Source: Desulfobulbaceae bacterium
Lineage (GTDB): Bacteria > Desulfobacterota > Desulfobulbia > Desulfobulbales > Desulfobulbaceae
DNA: 43,619 nt
Reading direction: 5' to 3'
Assembly (NCBI GenBank): GCA_012744275.1
Contig: JAAYIE010000122.1
Coordinates: forward strand, 1-43,619
Below the pieces are notes generated by a model, which saw only the letters and a list, made by a program, of their open reading frames with translations, did not search any database and was not told the origin of the DNA. A program made the position numbers and the translations under genes. Shown here one piece after another: positions 16,680 to 25,080 of the stretch (the first letter of the stretch is position 1; the number at the start of each line of letters is the position of its first letter).

Positions 16680-16707
16680 ATTATACTCTTTTTCCCGTAT
16701 TAGTCCA
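16680..16707 (-). promoter_or_regulatory. Promoter of the 6S RNA candidate
   Basis: On the minus strand TGGACT (-35) and a perfect TATAAT (-10) are separated by 16 bases. The -35 box overlaps the zapA stop codon, so transcription would begin near 16674. Confidence 0.55.
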
Positions 16708-16987
16708 GATGAGAGACGACCTTGTCAATCATTGTGCCGATAGTGCGTTCCTGTGCTATCCTGAACCTCTGATGCCATTGGCGCTCCTGAACCAGCTTGG
16801 CGGCAACGCGCAGACAGCCGAATACCAAAAGCGTTGTCGAGGGCACTGTGCTGCGGTTTGCCCCTCCCTGATCGGCGAACACTTCTTGAAGCAGGGCAAC
16901 GACCTGTTCAATTTCTTCATCCGGGGCATCGCTGAAAAAGCTGAATTCCTGGCCAAAGAGCTGGAAGGTAATACGTCGCTCCTCCAT
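16700..16987 (-). CDS. zapA: Cell division protein ZapA
   Basis: Small FtsZ-binding protein that bundles protofilaments at the Z ring. The 95 residues begin MEERRITFQLFGQEFSFFSD, the beta-strand FtsZ-binding head, followed by PDEEIEQVVALLQEVF and a C-terminal dimerising helix (TTLLVFGCLRVAAKLVQERQ). Length fits the family. It sits 22 bp downstream of the zapB-like gene and directly upstream of the 6S RNA candidate, the arrangement seen in many proteobacteria. Confidence 0.88.
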   Translation of the reverse strand: MEERRITFQLFGQEFSFFSDAPDEEIEQVVALLQEVFADQGGANRSTVPSTTLLVFGCLRVAAKLVQERQWHQRFRIAQERTIGTMIDKVVSHLD

Positions 16988-17009
16988 GCAGGCTTACCCC
17001 GCTTTAATT

Positions 17010-17315
17010 CTAGTCGACATCGTTGCCCAGCGTTTCTTTCTGCGCATTGCCTCCATCATGGACGCTGTCAGCAGGAGCATCACCTGCTACCTGCTGCCAG
17101 CGCTCAATGCGGCCGAGCAGTTGTATCACACGTCCTCCTACTTCTTCACGTTCAGCCAGAAGCTGTTCCACCTCTCTTTTAAGTCCCTTCACTTCGGCGT
17201 CCCGCTCCTGCAGGCTGCGCTGCAGGGTAAGGTAATCCGCTTTCAGCTGAGCATGCTGGTTGAGCAAGGTGTCAATGCATTTTTCTAAACGGGCCAGGTC
17301 GGCACGATGTTCCAT
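17010..17315 (-). CDS. zapB: ZapB-like coiled-coil cell division protein
   Basis: A 101-residue protein that is almost entirely coiled coil from residue 4 to about 75 (LARLEKCIDTLLNQHAQLKA, LKREVEQLLAEREEVGGRVI), with a disordered acidic tail. It matches the small coiled-coil proteins usually found immediately upstream of zapA and thought to help Z-ring assembly. Coiled coils are easy to mis-assign, so the symbol rests on position as much as sequence. In the leader an inverted repeat (aacgcc 17316-17321 and ggcgtt 17338-17343) places the ribosome-binding region in a small hairpin directly before the ATG. Confidence 0.65.
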   Translation of the reverse strand: MEHRADLARLEKCIDTLLNQHAQLKADYLTLQRSLQERDAEVKGLKREVEQLLAEREEVGGRVIQLLGRIERWQQVAGDAPADSVHDGGNAQKETLGNDVD

Positions 17316-17472
17316 AACGCCTCTTCTTTTTGGTGATGGCGTTTTCCCAACGTCTGCCCTCTAAAGTGCAGTATCTGCGAAGAGCATTGGCATAAGACTA
17401 TACCAGAGTCATGGAAAAGCTCGCAAGACCATTACGCCCCTCGGACAGGTCACCATGCCATGTATGCATTTT

Positions 17473-17955
17473 TTAGCGTCGATAGGTCCACGAAAGTGGT
17501 TTGCCATTTTGGTAGGGCATGTATCCGTGGAACGGACGTGGATCCTGGTCGAAGACCAGGGGGAGGAAATACCGATCGCCTTCCCACATAGAAAGATCCA
17601 ATAGCTTGGTCACCGGATACCAAAGGAGCTCACCCTCCTGATTGCGGGTAAAGGGTGCCCCTGAAAAAGCGGTAACGAGAAAGATAAATCCCAGCCAGTC
17701 TTCACCTGTCGGGCCAAAACCGGTCCAGTTGATCGTGCCGCGCAGTTGCATGTTCAAGCAGACAAGGCCGCTTTCTTCCAGAATCTCCCGCTCCATGCAG
17801 GTGAAAACATCCTCATCGGCTTCCATTTTTCCACCCAACCCGTTATATTTACCTAAATGTTGGTCAGAGGCCCGGGCAGTGCGATGCACCAGTAGGGTTT
17901 CATCACCAGACGGAGAAAGGATATAGCCAAGTGTTCCTATAATCGGCATGTGCAT
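17473..17955 (-). CDS. Nudix hydrolase (MutT-like)
   Basis: A 160-residue Nudix pyrophosphohydrolase. The Nudix box is complete at residues 42-64: G42, E48, then REILEESGL (56-64), giving the metal-binding glutamates E57, E60 and E61. The protein starts PIIGTLGYIL and has FLVTAFSGAPFTRNQEGELLW, typical of the MutT/8-oxo-dGTP-type group, but substrate cannot be read from sequence. Start could be 17955 or the ATG at 17949. It is divergent from the transglycosylase gene at 17980 with only about 24 bp between starts. Confidence 0.85.
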   Translation of the reverse strand: MHMPIIGTLGYILSPSGDETLLVHRTARASDQHLGKYNGLGGKMEADEDVFTCMEREILEESGLVCLNMQLRGTINWTGFGPTGEDWLGFIFLVTAFSGAPFTRNQEGELLWYPVTKLLDLSMWEGDRYFLPLVFDQDPRPFHGYMPYQNGKPLSWTYRR

Positions 17956-17979
17956 GATATTTACCAGGGTTGCGCCATA

Positions 17980-19422
17980 ATGGCCAAAATAAGCTTTGCT
18001 AACAGGATGGCGAATGCGCCGCCGCCTTTCACTACAGTGCTGTTGCGTTGGCTGCGGTGTGTGCTTTGCCTGGCCGTGCTGATTGTCGCAGGTCTTGCTG
18101 CATTACCGGCACAGCTTGCCGCCGGCACCGGCGAACCTTTCCCGCTCTATCCCAGCATCCGACCCAATGTGCTCTTTTGGGAAGATATTTATAGCCGATA
18201 TACCACCAAGCAGGCAGTTTTGCACGATTCGGCCGATCTCAGCAGGGTGTATGCCGTGGTTGAACTGGTGGATCGGGACATGCCCATGGCCAAGCGCATC
18301 AATGAACTGCGCACCAACCAGGCCAAGGACAGGCTTAATGCCTTTTTTGATGCCTTGGCGGCGGGCACTGCTCCCCGCACCCAGAAGGAGCAACAGATCG
18401 CGCAGATGTTCGCTGGGGAGCCAAGGTCGGCCTACCGCAAGGCCAAGGAAACCCTACGAGTTCAACTCGGCCAAAAAGACCGTTTTTATGAAGGCGTCAT
18501 TCGCTCCGGTAAGTATATGCCGTACATCCGCAGTGTGCTGGCCGCCGCAAATTTGCCCCAGGAACTGGCCTATCTACCGCATGTGGAATCATCTTTTCAT
18601 CCCGGTGCCGGGAGCAAGGCGGGGGCCTATGGCATGTGGCAGTTTACCCGCCCCACCGGCAAAGAGTATATGATTATTAACTCTCTGGTGGACGAGCGTT
18701 TTGATCCGTATGTTTCCACCAGGGCAGCGGCCCAGCTGTTGAAAAGAAACTATGAGGTTCTGGAAAACTGGCCCCTGGCTCTGACCGCCTACAATTATGG
18801 TCGGGCTGGCATGGTGCGCGCCCAGCGTGCCCACGGTACTTATGAAGCGATTTTTCAAGATTACAGCCAGGGTTACTTCAAGTTTGCCTCACGCAATTTT
18901 TATTCCAGTTTTTTGGCGGCCATGCGGGTAGCAAAACGTATGGAGAACAGCTCCCTGCCTATGGATAAACCAGATTCTACCCGCACCTACCGTTTGCAGG
19001 AAGAGACTTCGGTCAGTAAGCTGCAGGCCAGACACCAACTGGACAAGGCAGAATTCATCCGTCTGAATCCCGCCTTGCAGACGCCGGTGCTCCGTGGTGA
19101 TCGCAAGGTGCCGGCGAATTTTCTGGTTCGCGTGCCCACCGTCAACAATCTGCGGCAGCAGGCCAAAAAACCCAGTCCAGCGCCCAGGCAAGCTCAGCGC
19201 ATTGTGGCCGCAGCACCACAGCCACGGCTTGAATCTGCAAAGGACAAAAAGTCCGATGTGCTTAAATTCCATCACTATACGGTGGAACGGGGCGATACCC
19301 TCACCGGCATTGCCCGACGCTTCGGTATCAGCAAGGAAGCGATTCTTGTGGCCAACAACAAGGGACCACATAATCCGGTGCGCGTTGGTGACAGGCTCGT
19401 GGTACCGGTTAGACGGCCTTAA
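17980..19422 (+). CDS. mltD: MltD-like membrane-bound lytic transglycosylase with LysM
   Basis: Cleaves peptidoglycan glycan strands to 1,6-anhydro ends in the periplasm. With the ATG at 17980 the product is 480 residues: an N-terminal membrane segment/signal (about 21-48), an SLT domain with catalytic E203 in LPHVESSFHPGAGSKAGAYG followed by MWQF, and LTAYNYGRAGM. The C-terminus has one clear LysM peptidoglycan-binding repeat (about 432-478: YTVERGDTLTGIARRFGISK) and a weaker one near 335-385. A Lys/Pro/Ala linker separates them. Earlier GTG (17950) or later ATG (18007) starts are possible; the Shine-Dalgarno evidence is poor. Twenty-one bases separate its stop from moaE. Confidence 0.88.
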   Translation: MAKISFANRMANAPPPFTTVLLRWLRCVLCLAVLIVAGLAALPAQLAAGTGEPFPLYPSIRPNVLFWEDIYSRYTTKQAVLHDSADLSRVYAVVELVDRDMPMAKRINELRTNQAKDRLNAFFDALAAGTAPRTQKEQQIAQMFAGEPRSAYRKAKETLRVQLGQKDRFYEGVIRSGKYMPYIRSVLAAANLPQELAYLPHVESSFHPGAGSKAGAYGMWQFTRPTGKEYMIINSLVDERFDPYVSTRAAAQLLKRNYEVLENWPLALTAYNYGRAGMVRAQRAHGTYEAIFQDYSQGYFKFASRNFYSSFLAAMRVAKRMENSSLPMDKPDSTRTYRLQEETSVSKLQARHQLDKAEFIRLNPALQTPVLRGDRKVPANFLVRVPTVNNLRQQAKKPSPAPRQAQRIVAAAPQPRLESAKDKKSDVLKFHHYTVERGDTLTGIARRFGISKEAILVANNKGPHNPVRVGDRLVVPVRRP

Positions 19423-19443
19423 GATTTTTTAAGGGAGTATTTT

Positions 19444-19824
19444 ATGGACATATCTCAAACTATCGCTGAGCTGAAAAAGCGACCTGATTTCAATGACCGG
19501 GTCGGTATGTTGCTGATTCACAACGGCACGGTACGTAACTGGTCCCGTCAGGAAGGGCGCACGGTTATCGGTCTGGAAACGGAAGTGGATCACGGAAAGA
19601 TCGAAGCGTTGCGACAGCAGTATCTGCAATATCCCGGTATCTACGAGATTGTGGTTGAAGCTCGTTCGGGCAGGTTTGTGCCGGGTGACGATCTTCTTTT
19701 TATCATCGTTGCCGGTGATCTGCGCGAACACATCAAACCGGTGTTGGCTGAATTGCTGGACCGCATCAAGGCCGAGGCCATCCGCAAGCGCGAACTATAT
19801 GCTTCGCGTCTTGTGGATAAGTGA
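19444..19824 (+). CDS. moaE: MoaE-family molybdopterin synthase large subunit
   Basis: Catalytic subunit that, with MoaD, inserts sulfur into precursor Z during molybdenum cofactor synthesis. The 126 residues show the family pattern: IHNGTVRNWSRQEGRTVIGL, EARSGRFVPGDDLLFIIVAG and a C-terminal LLDRIKAEAIRKRELY that replaces the usual lysine-rich active-site segment. It is somewhat shorter and more divergent than E. coli MoaE, so activity is less certain. AGGGAG lies in front of the ATG. No moaD or other molybdenum gene is nearby. A hairpin terminator follows. Confidence 0.75.
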   Translation: MDISQTIAELKKRPDFNDRVGMLLIHNGTVRNWSRQEGRTVIGLETEVDHGKIEALRQQYLQYPGIYEIVVEARSGRFVPGDDLLFIIVAGDLREHIKPVLAELLDRIKAEAIRKRELYASRLVDK

Positions 19825-19851
19825 AAAATTTCCGTCTGCGACGGATTTTTT
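19825..19851 (+). terminator. Rho-independent terminator after moaE
   Basis: Perfect 6-bp stem TCCGTC/GACGGA with a TGC loop (19831-19845), followed by six T. It starts six bases after the moaE stop. A-rich bases on the left could make it weakly bidirectional. Confidence 0.7.
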
Positions 19852-19922
19852 GGCCACATCGTTTCAGCTTGCGGCGTCTCAGATATAGTGGCCTCCTTTT
19901 GAGGACTTGAACAATCAGGCCG

Positions 19923-21407
19923 TTGCCAGCGCAGGTCACCCTCATCCAGGGCCTTCCCGTGTCTAGGTTTATTTCCGCACCGCGTACCTCTATCTGGCTC
20001 CGCCTGTATGATTGGGTCTTCAACGAGAAGCCAGCTCCATCCCGTGTCTCGGGTTGGTTGCGGAGCTTTTTGCGGGTATTGCTCATAATGCAGCGGGAAT
20101 TTTTTCGCACCAACATCCATATCCGCGCAGCTGCTCTCACCTATAGTTTGGCCCTTGCAATGGTACCGGCCCTGGCGCTCAGCACTGCCATTATGAAGGG
20201 AGTTGGCAGTGATGCGCATATCAAAGAGGTGCTTATCCGCCTGGTTGACCAGTTGGAACCGCCCTCTTCTGCAGTAAATGGAACAACGGCAGAAGGGCTT
20301 GCCCGTTTGCCGGGTATAGGCGATGCTACAGCGGAATCAGAATCAAGGCAGCGGAGTCTGGAAGAGGGTGCTGCAGATGAAGGCTATTTGCACAGAGGGC
20401 TGGATCTGGTCTTCGAGTACGTGGATAAAACTAATTTCGCCGCCCTGGGGCTGATCGGCGTTCTCGGCTTACTCACCATTTTCATCTTGGTACTCTCCTC
20501 CATTGAGGAAGCCATGAACGCTATCTGGCATAGTCAGCAGCGGCGGTCCATGCTCCGTAGATTCATGGATTATCTGGCCCTGGTTATCGTGCTGCCGCTG
20601 TCGCTCAACATTGCCGTAGCCGTCGACGCCATGCTGGCCAGTGATCAGCTCATGGGCCATCTTGAACAGCTCATACCCAGTTCCTGGATGCTGGCTCTGC
20701 TGGTGAAGTTGAGCACCTTTTGTTTTATCGCACTCAGCCTGATGGGTATGTACATATTTTTCCCCAGCGCTAAGGTCAAAACCAGCGCCGCTTTGGCCGG
20801 TGCTGTGTTTGCCACCCTTTTCTGGTTTATCTTCCAGCGTCTCTATATTGTCCTGCAGATTGGGGTGTCCAAGTACAACGCCATTTACGGCTCCTTTGCC
20901 ACCATACCCTTGATTTTAATCTGTCTGAATTTAGGTATTATTTTTATATTGCTCGGAGCTTCGCTCACCCACGCCATCCAGTATCGTAACCTGTACAGTT
21001 CCGTGACCCGCGAACTCTCACCACAGCGGCAACTACAACTCGCCTTTGATATTCTGACCATTGTCTACCATAATTTTTCTCGCCGTATCCCCAGTACCAT
21101 CCATCTCCTCCAGGAAAGCCTGCCGGCATCACGGCCACGCGACATTGAACAAATCGTGGCCGTGCTCATTTCGGGCCAGATTTTACAACAGAGCCATGAT
21201 AATATAGACATGGTTATGCCGGTAACCAGTGCAGAACAGTTGACGGGGAGCGAGGTGATGACCCTGATTCTAGGTAATGAATCCTTGACCACCCCGGGCG
21301 GAATACTGGCGGGGAAGGTCCTGCGTGCAGCCGAAAGCAGCCTTGAGGGCAATTTGCTCGAGGCTGTGAACCAGGTGACTTTTGACGGGGGACAGAAGGC
21401 GGCTTAG
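19923..21407 (+). CDS. YihY/BrkB-family inner membrane protein
   Basis: Polytopic membrane protein of the YihY (formerly RNase BN) family, function unknown. From MQREFFRTNIHIRAAALTYS the usual first helix follows; later helices include AALGLIGVLGLLTIFILVL, ALVIVLPLSLNIAVAV, FCFIALSLMGMYIFF and IPLILICLNLGIIFILLGAS. Between helices 1 and 2 is an unusually long soluble insert (about residues 95-150, rich in Ser/Glu). After the last helix a soluble C-terminal domain of about 130 residues (RQLQLAFDILTIVYHNFSRR onward) resembles the winged-helix-like tail of some family members. The start is uncertain: TTG 19923, GTG 19959 or a downstream ATG. Confidence 0.8.
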   Translation: MPAQVTLIQGLPVSRFISAPRTSIWLRLYDWVFNEKPAPSRVSGWLRSFLRVLLIMQREFFRTNIHIRAAALTYSLALAMVPALALSTAIMKGVGSDAHIKEVLIRLVDQLEPPSSAVNGTTAEGLARLPGIGDATAESESRQRSLEEGAADEGYLHRGLDLVFEYVDKTNFAALGLIGVLGLLTIFILVLSSIEEAMNAIWHSQQRRSMLRRFMDYLALVIVLPLSLNIAVAVDAMLASDQLMGHLEQLIPSSWMLALLVKLSTFCFIALSLMGMYIFFPSAKVKTSAALAGAVFATLFWFIFQRLYIVLQIGVSKYNAIYGSFATIPLILICLNLGIIFILLGASLTHAIQYRNLYSSVTRELSPQRQLQLAFDILTIVYHNFSRRIPSTIHLLQESLPASRPRDIEQIVAVLISGQILQQSHDNIDMVMPVTSAEQLTGSEVMTLILGNESLTTPGGILAGKVLRAAESSLEGNLLEAVNQVTFDGGQKAA

Positions 21408-21551
21408 CAGCACTTCGTTAATTTGCGCCTTTTCCACAGTGCCACAGCACACGCTCTTTGTGTTGGCGTTGGCTTTAGCGCATGCTCCCCTGGAGTTCTT
21501 CCTGTACGCCTACTTGATGCATTGTCTTGATCCAGTCCGGTATATGCAGGC

Positions 21552-22607
21552 TTAAGTTTGGCTGGGAATTGTGGGGTCGCCTGTTTGGACGCGGATCAGG
21601 GCGCGCCGACCGTATTCGCCCGCGCCCAGAAGCGCAGTTTGTCTGTTTTTGATGATGTAAACAGGCGTGTGAGTCAGCATGCTGGAACTGTAATCCCGGC
21701 TGAAGATGCGCATGAAGCGCTCCGGCTGAAGAAAGGGCTGCAGGCGCGGCGCGAGGCCGCCGCCCAGATAGATTCCACCCAGGGCCATGGTTTTTAACAC
21801 CAGATTGGCCGCTTCATCCGCAAGAATATCGCAGAGGAGTTGAACGGTGTGCACTGCCACACCGCAAACCCTCTTCCCTTCCACCGCCCGTCGCGCTGCC
21901 TCAATAATGATCGGGGTGGGGTCCTCCGCCTGCTCCACCTCATGGTTGAGCCATTCTGGCACTGTATGGCGGGTACTCATAAATGCGAACAAATCTGGCA
22001 CCGCCAAGCCAGAGCAAACCTGCTCCACCGAGACGTGTCTTTGTCGCTGTCGCATAAAATCTAAAAGGTCAAGCTGATCGTCGTTTCTGGGAGCAAAGGT
22101 TGCATGACCACCCTCTGATGGGCAGGGTAGATAGTCGTTACCATGGGGGATGAGAAAGGCCTGACCTAGCCCGGTCCCTGGCGCAAGCACGGCCAGTGCG
22201 CCGGCATCGGGCGGTTTGCCAGTATTGATGCTGCTGAGATCGCGGCTGCCCAATAAGGGGATACCCACCGCTGTTGCTACCAAGTCGTTGATCAGGTGTA
22301 CCCGGATGAAACCGTGTCGTTTTTCAAGCGCTCTGGCATCGAGTTGCCAGCTCAGATTCGTCATGGTGGCCTTGTCGTTTAATACCGGCCCTGCAATACC
22401 GATGCAGGCATAGGGTGGAATCAGCCCACCTGGACCGAGAAAGACTGCAAGGACATCATCAAAGCAGGTAAAATTCCTGTTTTGGAAAGTTTCTTCACTG
22501 TGGGGCTGCTTGCCGGGCTGGGCCACAGCTGCGGACGAGTACAGAGCCAGAGTTGTTTTAGTCGCGCCTATATCACCGGCTAACAGGAGCGGTTGCGTGC
22601 TGGTCAT
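21552..22607 (-). CDS. glk: Glucokinase (ROK-independent, E. coli type)
   Basis: ATP-dependent glucokinase, 351 residues. Starts MTSTQPLLLAGDIGATKTTL with the phosphate-1 motif (GDIGATKT), then GPVLNDKATMTNLSW, INDLVATA, LAPGTGLGQAFLI and the hallmark SEGGHATFAPRND. The C-terminal GGIYLGGGLAPRL is the adenosine motif. The ATG at 22607 has AGGGGG just upstream; a longer ORF to 22637 overlaps the NYN gene region and is not preferred. It ends the minus-strand block guaB-guaA-NYN-glk. The 144-bp gap to the convergent YihY gene shows nothing notable. Confidence 0.94.
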   Translation of the reverse strand: MTSTQPLLLAGDIGATKTTLALYSSAAVAQPGKQPHSEETFQNRNFTCFDDVLAVFLGPGGLIPPYACIGIAGPVLNDKATMTNLSWQLDARALEKRHGFIRVHLINDLVATAVGIPLLGSRDLSSINTGKPPDAGALAVLAPGTGLGQAFLIPHGNDYLPCPSEGGHATFAPRNDDQLDLLDFMRQRQRHVSVEQVCSGLAVPDLFAFMSTRHTVPEWLNHEVEQAEDPTPIIIEAARRAVEGKRVCGVAVHTVQLLCDILADEAANLVLKTMALGGIYLGGGLAPRLQPFLQPERFMRIFSRDYSSSMLTHTPVYIIKNRQTALLGAGEYGRRALIRVQTGDPTIPSQT

Positions 22608-22643
22608 GATTGCCCCCTGTCTTCGTGCAGACAGCAATGCATT

Positions 22644-23435
22644 TCAATTCTCCCGCAGCAGGCGGATTTCCCTGGCCTCAGTGCGATCGCAGCTCGCGGG
22701 GTTTTCCATAATGCGGAATTCAAAGACACGGTGCTGTTCTTGAAAATAGTGCTCTGAATGTAGGGTGGATTGGGAGTTGTGAAAAAAAACGCTTTCCGGA
22801 TGTAGACCATTGCCGTCAAGGCGATAATAGCGGAAAAAACCGAAGCCGCGTTCGGTATTGTAGTTGGAAACTATGCCACGCAGCCACCCTTCTTCATCAC
22901 GGGCGCTGTCTGCAAAAGGGAGCAGTCCCGGGATAAGAAAGCCGGAGATGAAGGAGTCCGCGGCTTCGCGCAGTTCTTTGGCTACATTGTTAAAGCCAAT
23001 AACCTCTACGCGGACACCCTGATCCTGCAGGGCTGGAATCAGGCGGATGAAGTCACCATCACCAGTAAGCAGGATAATGCGGTCAAGATTTCTTGCCTGC
23101 AGCAGGGCGTCAATGGCCAAATCCATGTCGGAATTGGCCTTGGTGGTGATATTGCCCTCCTCATCCTTGTAGCGGCGCACATATTTTTTAATGATGCGAA
23201 AACCGCATTGCCTGAGGATGTTGTGATAGGTATATATCTTCTGGCGGTAATCGGAATCGTTTTTGATGCGCTCATGGTCTTCGGCCAGGTAGCAGTTGGC
23301 ACGCAGCATGGTGGAGTTGCCACTGTTGGCGAGATCCACCAGTACGTCGTAACGCATGCCGAAGCCGCCGCTCATTTTGATATTTTCTGCATCTACATAG
23401 ATGGCTGTTTTGAGCATCTGTTCTATTCGTACCAT
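22644..23435 (-). CDS. NYN-domain (LabA/DUF88-type) protein fused to a cold-shock-like domain
   Basis: A 263-residue two-domain protein. The N-terminal NYN (PIN-like) nuclease fold has its acidic residues in place: D15 in IYVDAENIK, D103/D105 in NSDMDLAIDALL and D126/D128 in LLTGDGDFIRLI. The C-terminal part (about 184-262) resembles a cold-shock/OB domain: WLRGIVSNYNTERGFGFFRY and ESVFFHNSQ. Such a layout suggests an RNA-binding ribonuclease, but no target is known. It lies between guaA and glk on the same strand; the 36-bp gap to glk is compatible with co-transcription. Confidence 0.85.
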   Translation of the reverse strand: MVRIEQMLKTAIYVDAENIKMSGGFGMRYDVLVDLANSGNSTMLRANCYLAEDHERIKNDSDYRQKIYTYHNILRQCGFRIIKKYVRRYKDEEGNITTKANSDMDLAIDALLQARNLDRIILLTGDGDFIRLIPALQDQGVRVEVIGFNNVAKELREAADSFISGFLIPGLLPFADSARDEEGWLRGIVSNYNTERGFGFFRYYRLDGNGLHPESVFFHNSQSTLHSEHYFQEQHRVFEFRIMENPASCDRTEAREIRLLREN

Positions 23436-23502
23436 GTGCCGCTACAGGCGGCGAAAAAGGAGATCCTGCAAGCCGGCTGCTCACGCGAAGGTGGCGGGTG
23501 TT

Positions 23503-25053
23503 TTACTCCCATTCGATCGTGGCTGGCGGCTTCGAGGAAATATCGTAGACCACTCGGTTCACTCCGCGTACTTCGCTGATAATGCGGTTTGAAATGCGGC
23601 CGAGTAGTTCGTAGGGTAGTTGCGACCAATCAGCGGTCATGGCGTCTCTGCTGTCAACGGCACGCAGGGCAATCACATGTTCGTAGGTGCGGCCATCGCC
23701 CATAACTCCGACGGTCTGGATAGGCAGCAATACCGCAAAAGACTGCCAGACCTTGTCATACCAGCCGGATGCTTTCATCTCCTCAAGCACGATTACATCT
23801 GCCTGCCTGAGTACGTGCAGCCGCTGGGCAGTGATTTCACCCATGATGCGGATGCCCAAACCAGGCCCCGGAAAGGGTTGCCGGAACACGGCTTCCCTGG
23901 GCAGGCCCAATTCCAGGCCCAGGAGGCGCACCTCATCCTTGAAGAGTTCACGTAGAGGCTCGATCAAAGCCAGGTGCATGCGTTCGGGCAATCCACCAAC
24001 ATTGTGGTGTGACTTAATTGGAGCCTTGCCGCGGAAAACAACCGATTCAATCACATCCGGGTAGAGCGTGCCCTGGGCCAAATAACTTACTTCGCCCAGT
24101 TTTTTGGCTTCTTGTTCAAAAATTTCAATAAAGCCGTAGCCGATACGTTTGCGCTTTTCCTCTGGCTCGGTGATGCCTTTGAGGCGCTCAAGGAAAAAAT
24201 CGGTGGCATCAACGTCGATCAGGTGAAAAGTGCTTTGCCCGCGGAAAAACCGGATGACCGCATCGGATTCGCCGCTGCGCATCAGGCCGTTGTTTACATG
24301 GATGCAGGTGAGCTGTTCGCCGATGGCGCGATGTACCAGGGCAGCGGTGACTGAAGAGTCCACCCCACCCGACAGGGCGCAGAGCACCTGGCCATCGCCA
24401 ACTTGGGTGCGGATGGAGGCTATGGTGCTATCGATGAAAGAGCTGATGGTCCAGTTCGGTACACAGTCGCAGAGATTGAAGATGAAGTTGCGCAAGACAT
24501 CAATGCCGATGGTGGTGTGGGCTACTTCCGGGTGGAACTGGACCGCGAAAAAAGGTTTGTCCATGTGCTGCAGGGCAGCTGCAGGAGAATGGGCGCTGGT
24601 TGCGCTGACAACAAAGCCGGGTGCAGGGGTTGCGATGCGATCACCATGACTCATCCATACCTGGTGCAGCGCCGGAGCAGCCGCAAGCCCCGAAAAAATA
24701 GGCTCGGCCTTTTCAATACGCAGTTCGGCCTTGCCGAATTCTCGTTTCTCTGCTCGCTCAACTGTTCCGCCCAGCTGATGGGTCATCAACTGAGCGCCAT
24801 AGCAGATGCCCAATACCGGCAAGCCAAGCTCAAACAGGCCAGGGTCGCTCAAGGGGGCATCCGCATCGTAGACGCTGGCCGGCCCGCCGGAAAGAATAAT
24901 GCCGCTGGGCTGCATGGCCTGCAGTTGCTCCAAGGGCAGGGTATATGGATGGATTTCACTGTAGACCTTCTGTTCACGAATCCGCCTGGCTATGAGCTGG
25001 GTGGTTTGGGAGCCGAAGTCAAGGATGATGATTTTTTGAGTATGTGTGGCCAT
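23503..25053 (-). CDS. guaA: GMP synthase (glutamine-hydrolysing)
   Basis: Converts XMP to GMP with glutamine nitrogen and ATP. The 516 residues contain the class I glutaminase domain (nucleophile C84 in [22 protein letters not shown] histidine and glutamate), the ATP-pyrophosphatase P-loop [14 protein letters not shown] near 230, and the dimerisation domain with [13 protein letters not shown]. The C-terminus [18 protein letters not shown] is the family's. It begins 27 bp after the guaB stop, so the two form an operon. Confidence 0.97.
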   Translation of the reverse strand: MATHTQKIIILDFGSQTTQLIARRIREQKVYSEIHPYTLPLEQLQAMQPSGIILSGGPASVYDADAPLSDPGLFELGLPVLGICYGAQLMTHQLGGTVERAEKREFGKAELRIEKAEPIFSGLAAAPALHQVWMSHGDRIATPAPGFVVSATSAHSPAAALQHMDKPFFAVQFHPEVAHTTIGIDVLRNFIFNLCDCVPNWTISSFIDSTIASIRTQVGDGQVLCALSGGVDSSVTAALVHRAIGEQLTCIHVNNGLMRSGESDAVIRFFRGQSTFHLIDVDATDFFLERLKGITEPEEKRKRIGYGFIEIFEQEAKKLGEVSYLAQGTLYPDVIESVVFRGKAPIKSHHNVGGLPERMHLALIEPLRELFKDEVRLLGLELGLPREAVFRQPFPGPGLGIRIMGEITAQRLHVLRQADVIVLEEMKASGWYDKVWQSFAVLLPIQTVGVMGDGRTYEHVIALRAVDSRDAMTADWSQLPYELLGRISNRIISEVRGVNRVVYDISSKPPATIEWE

Positions 25054-25080
25054 GGCTTTCCAGATTGGGCATTGTGGCTG

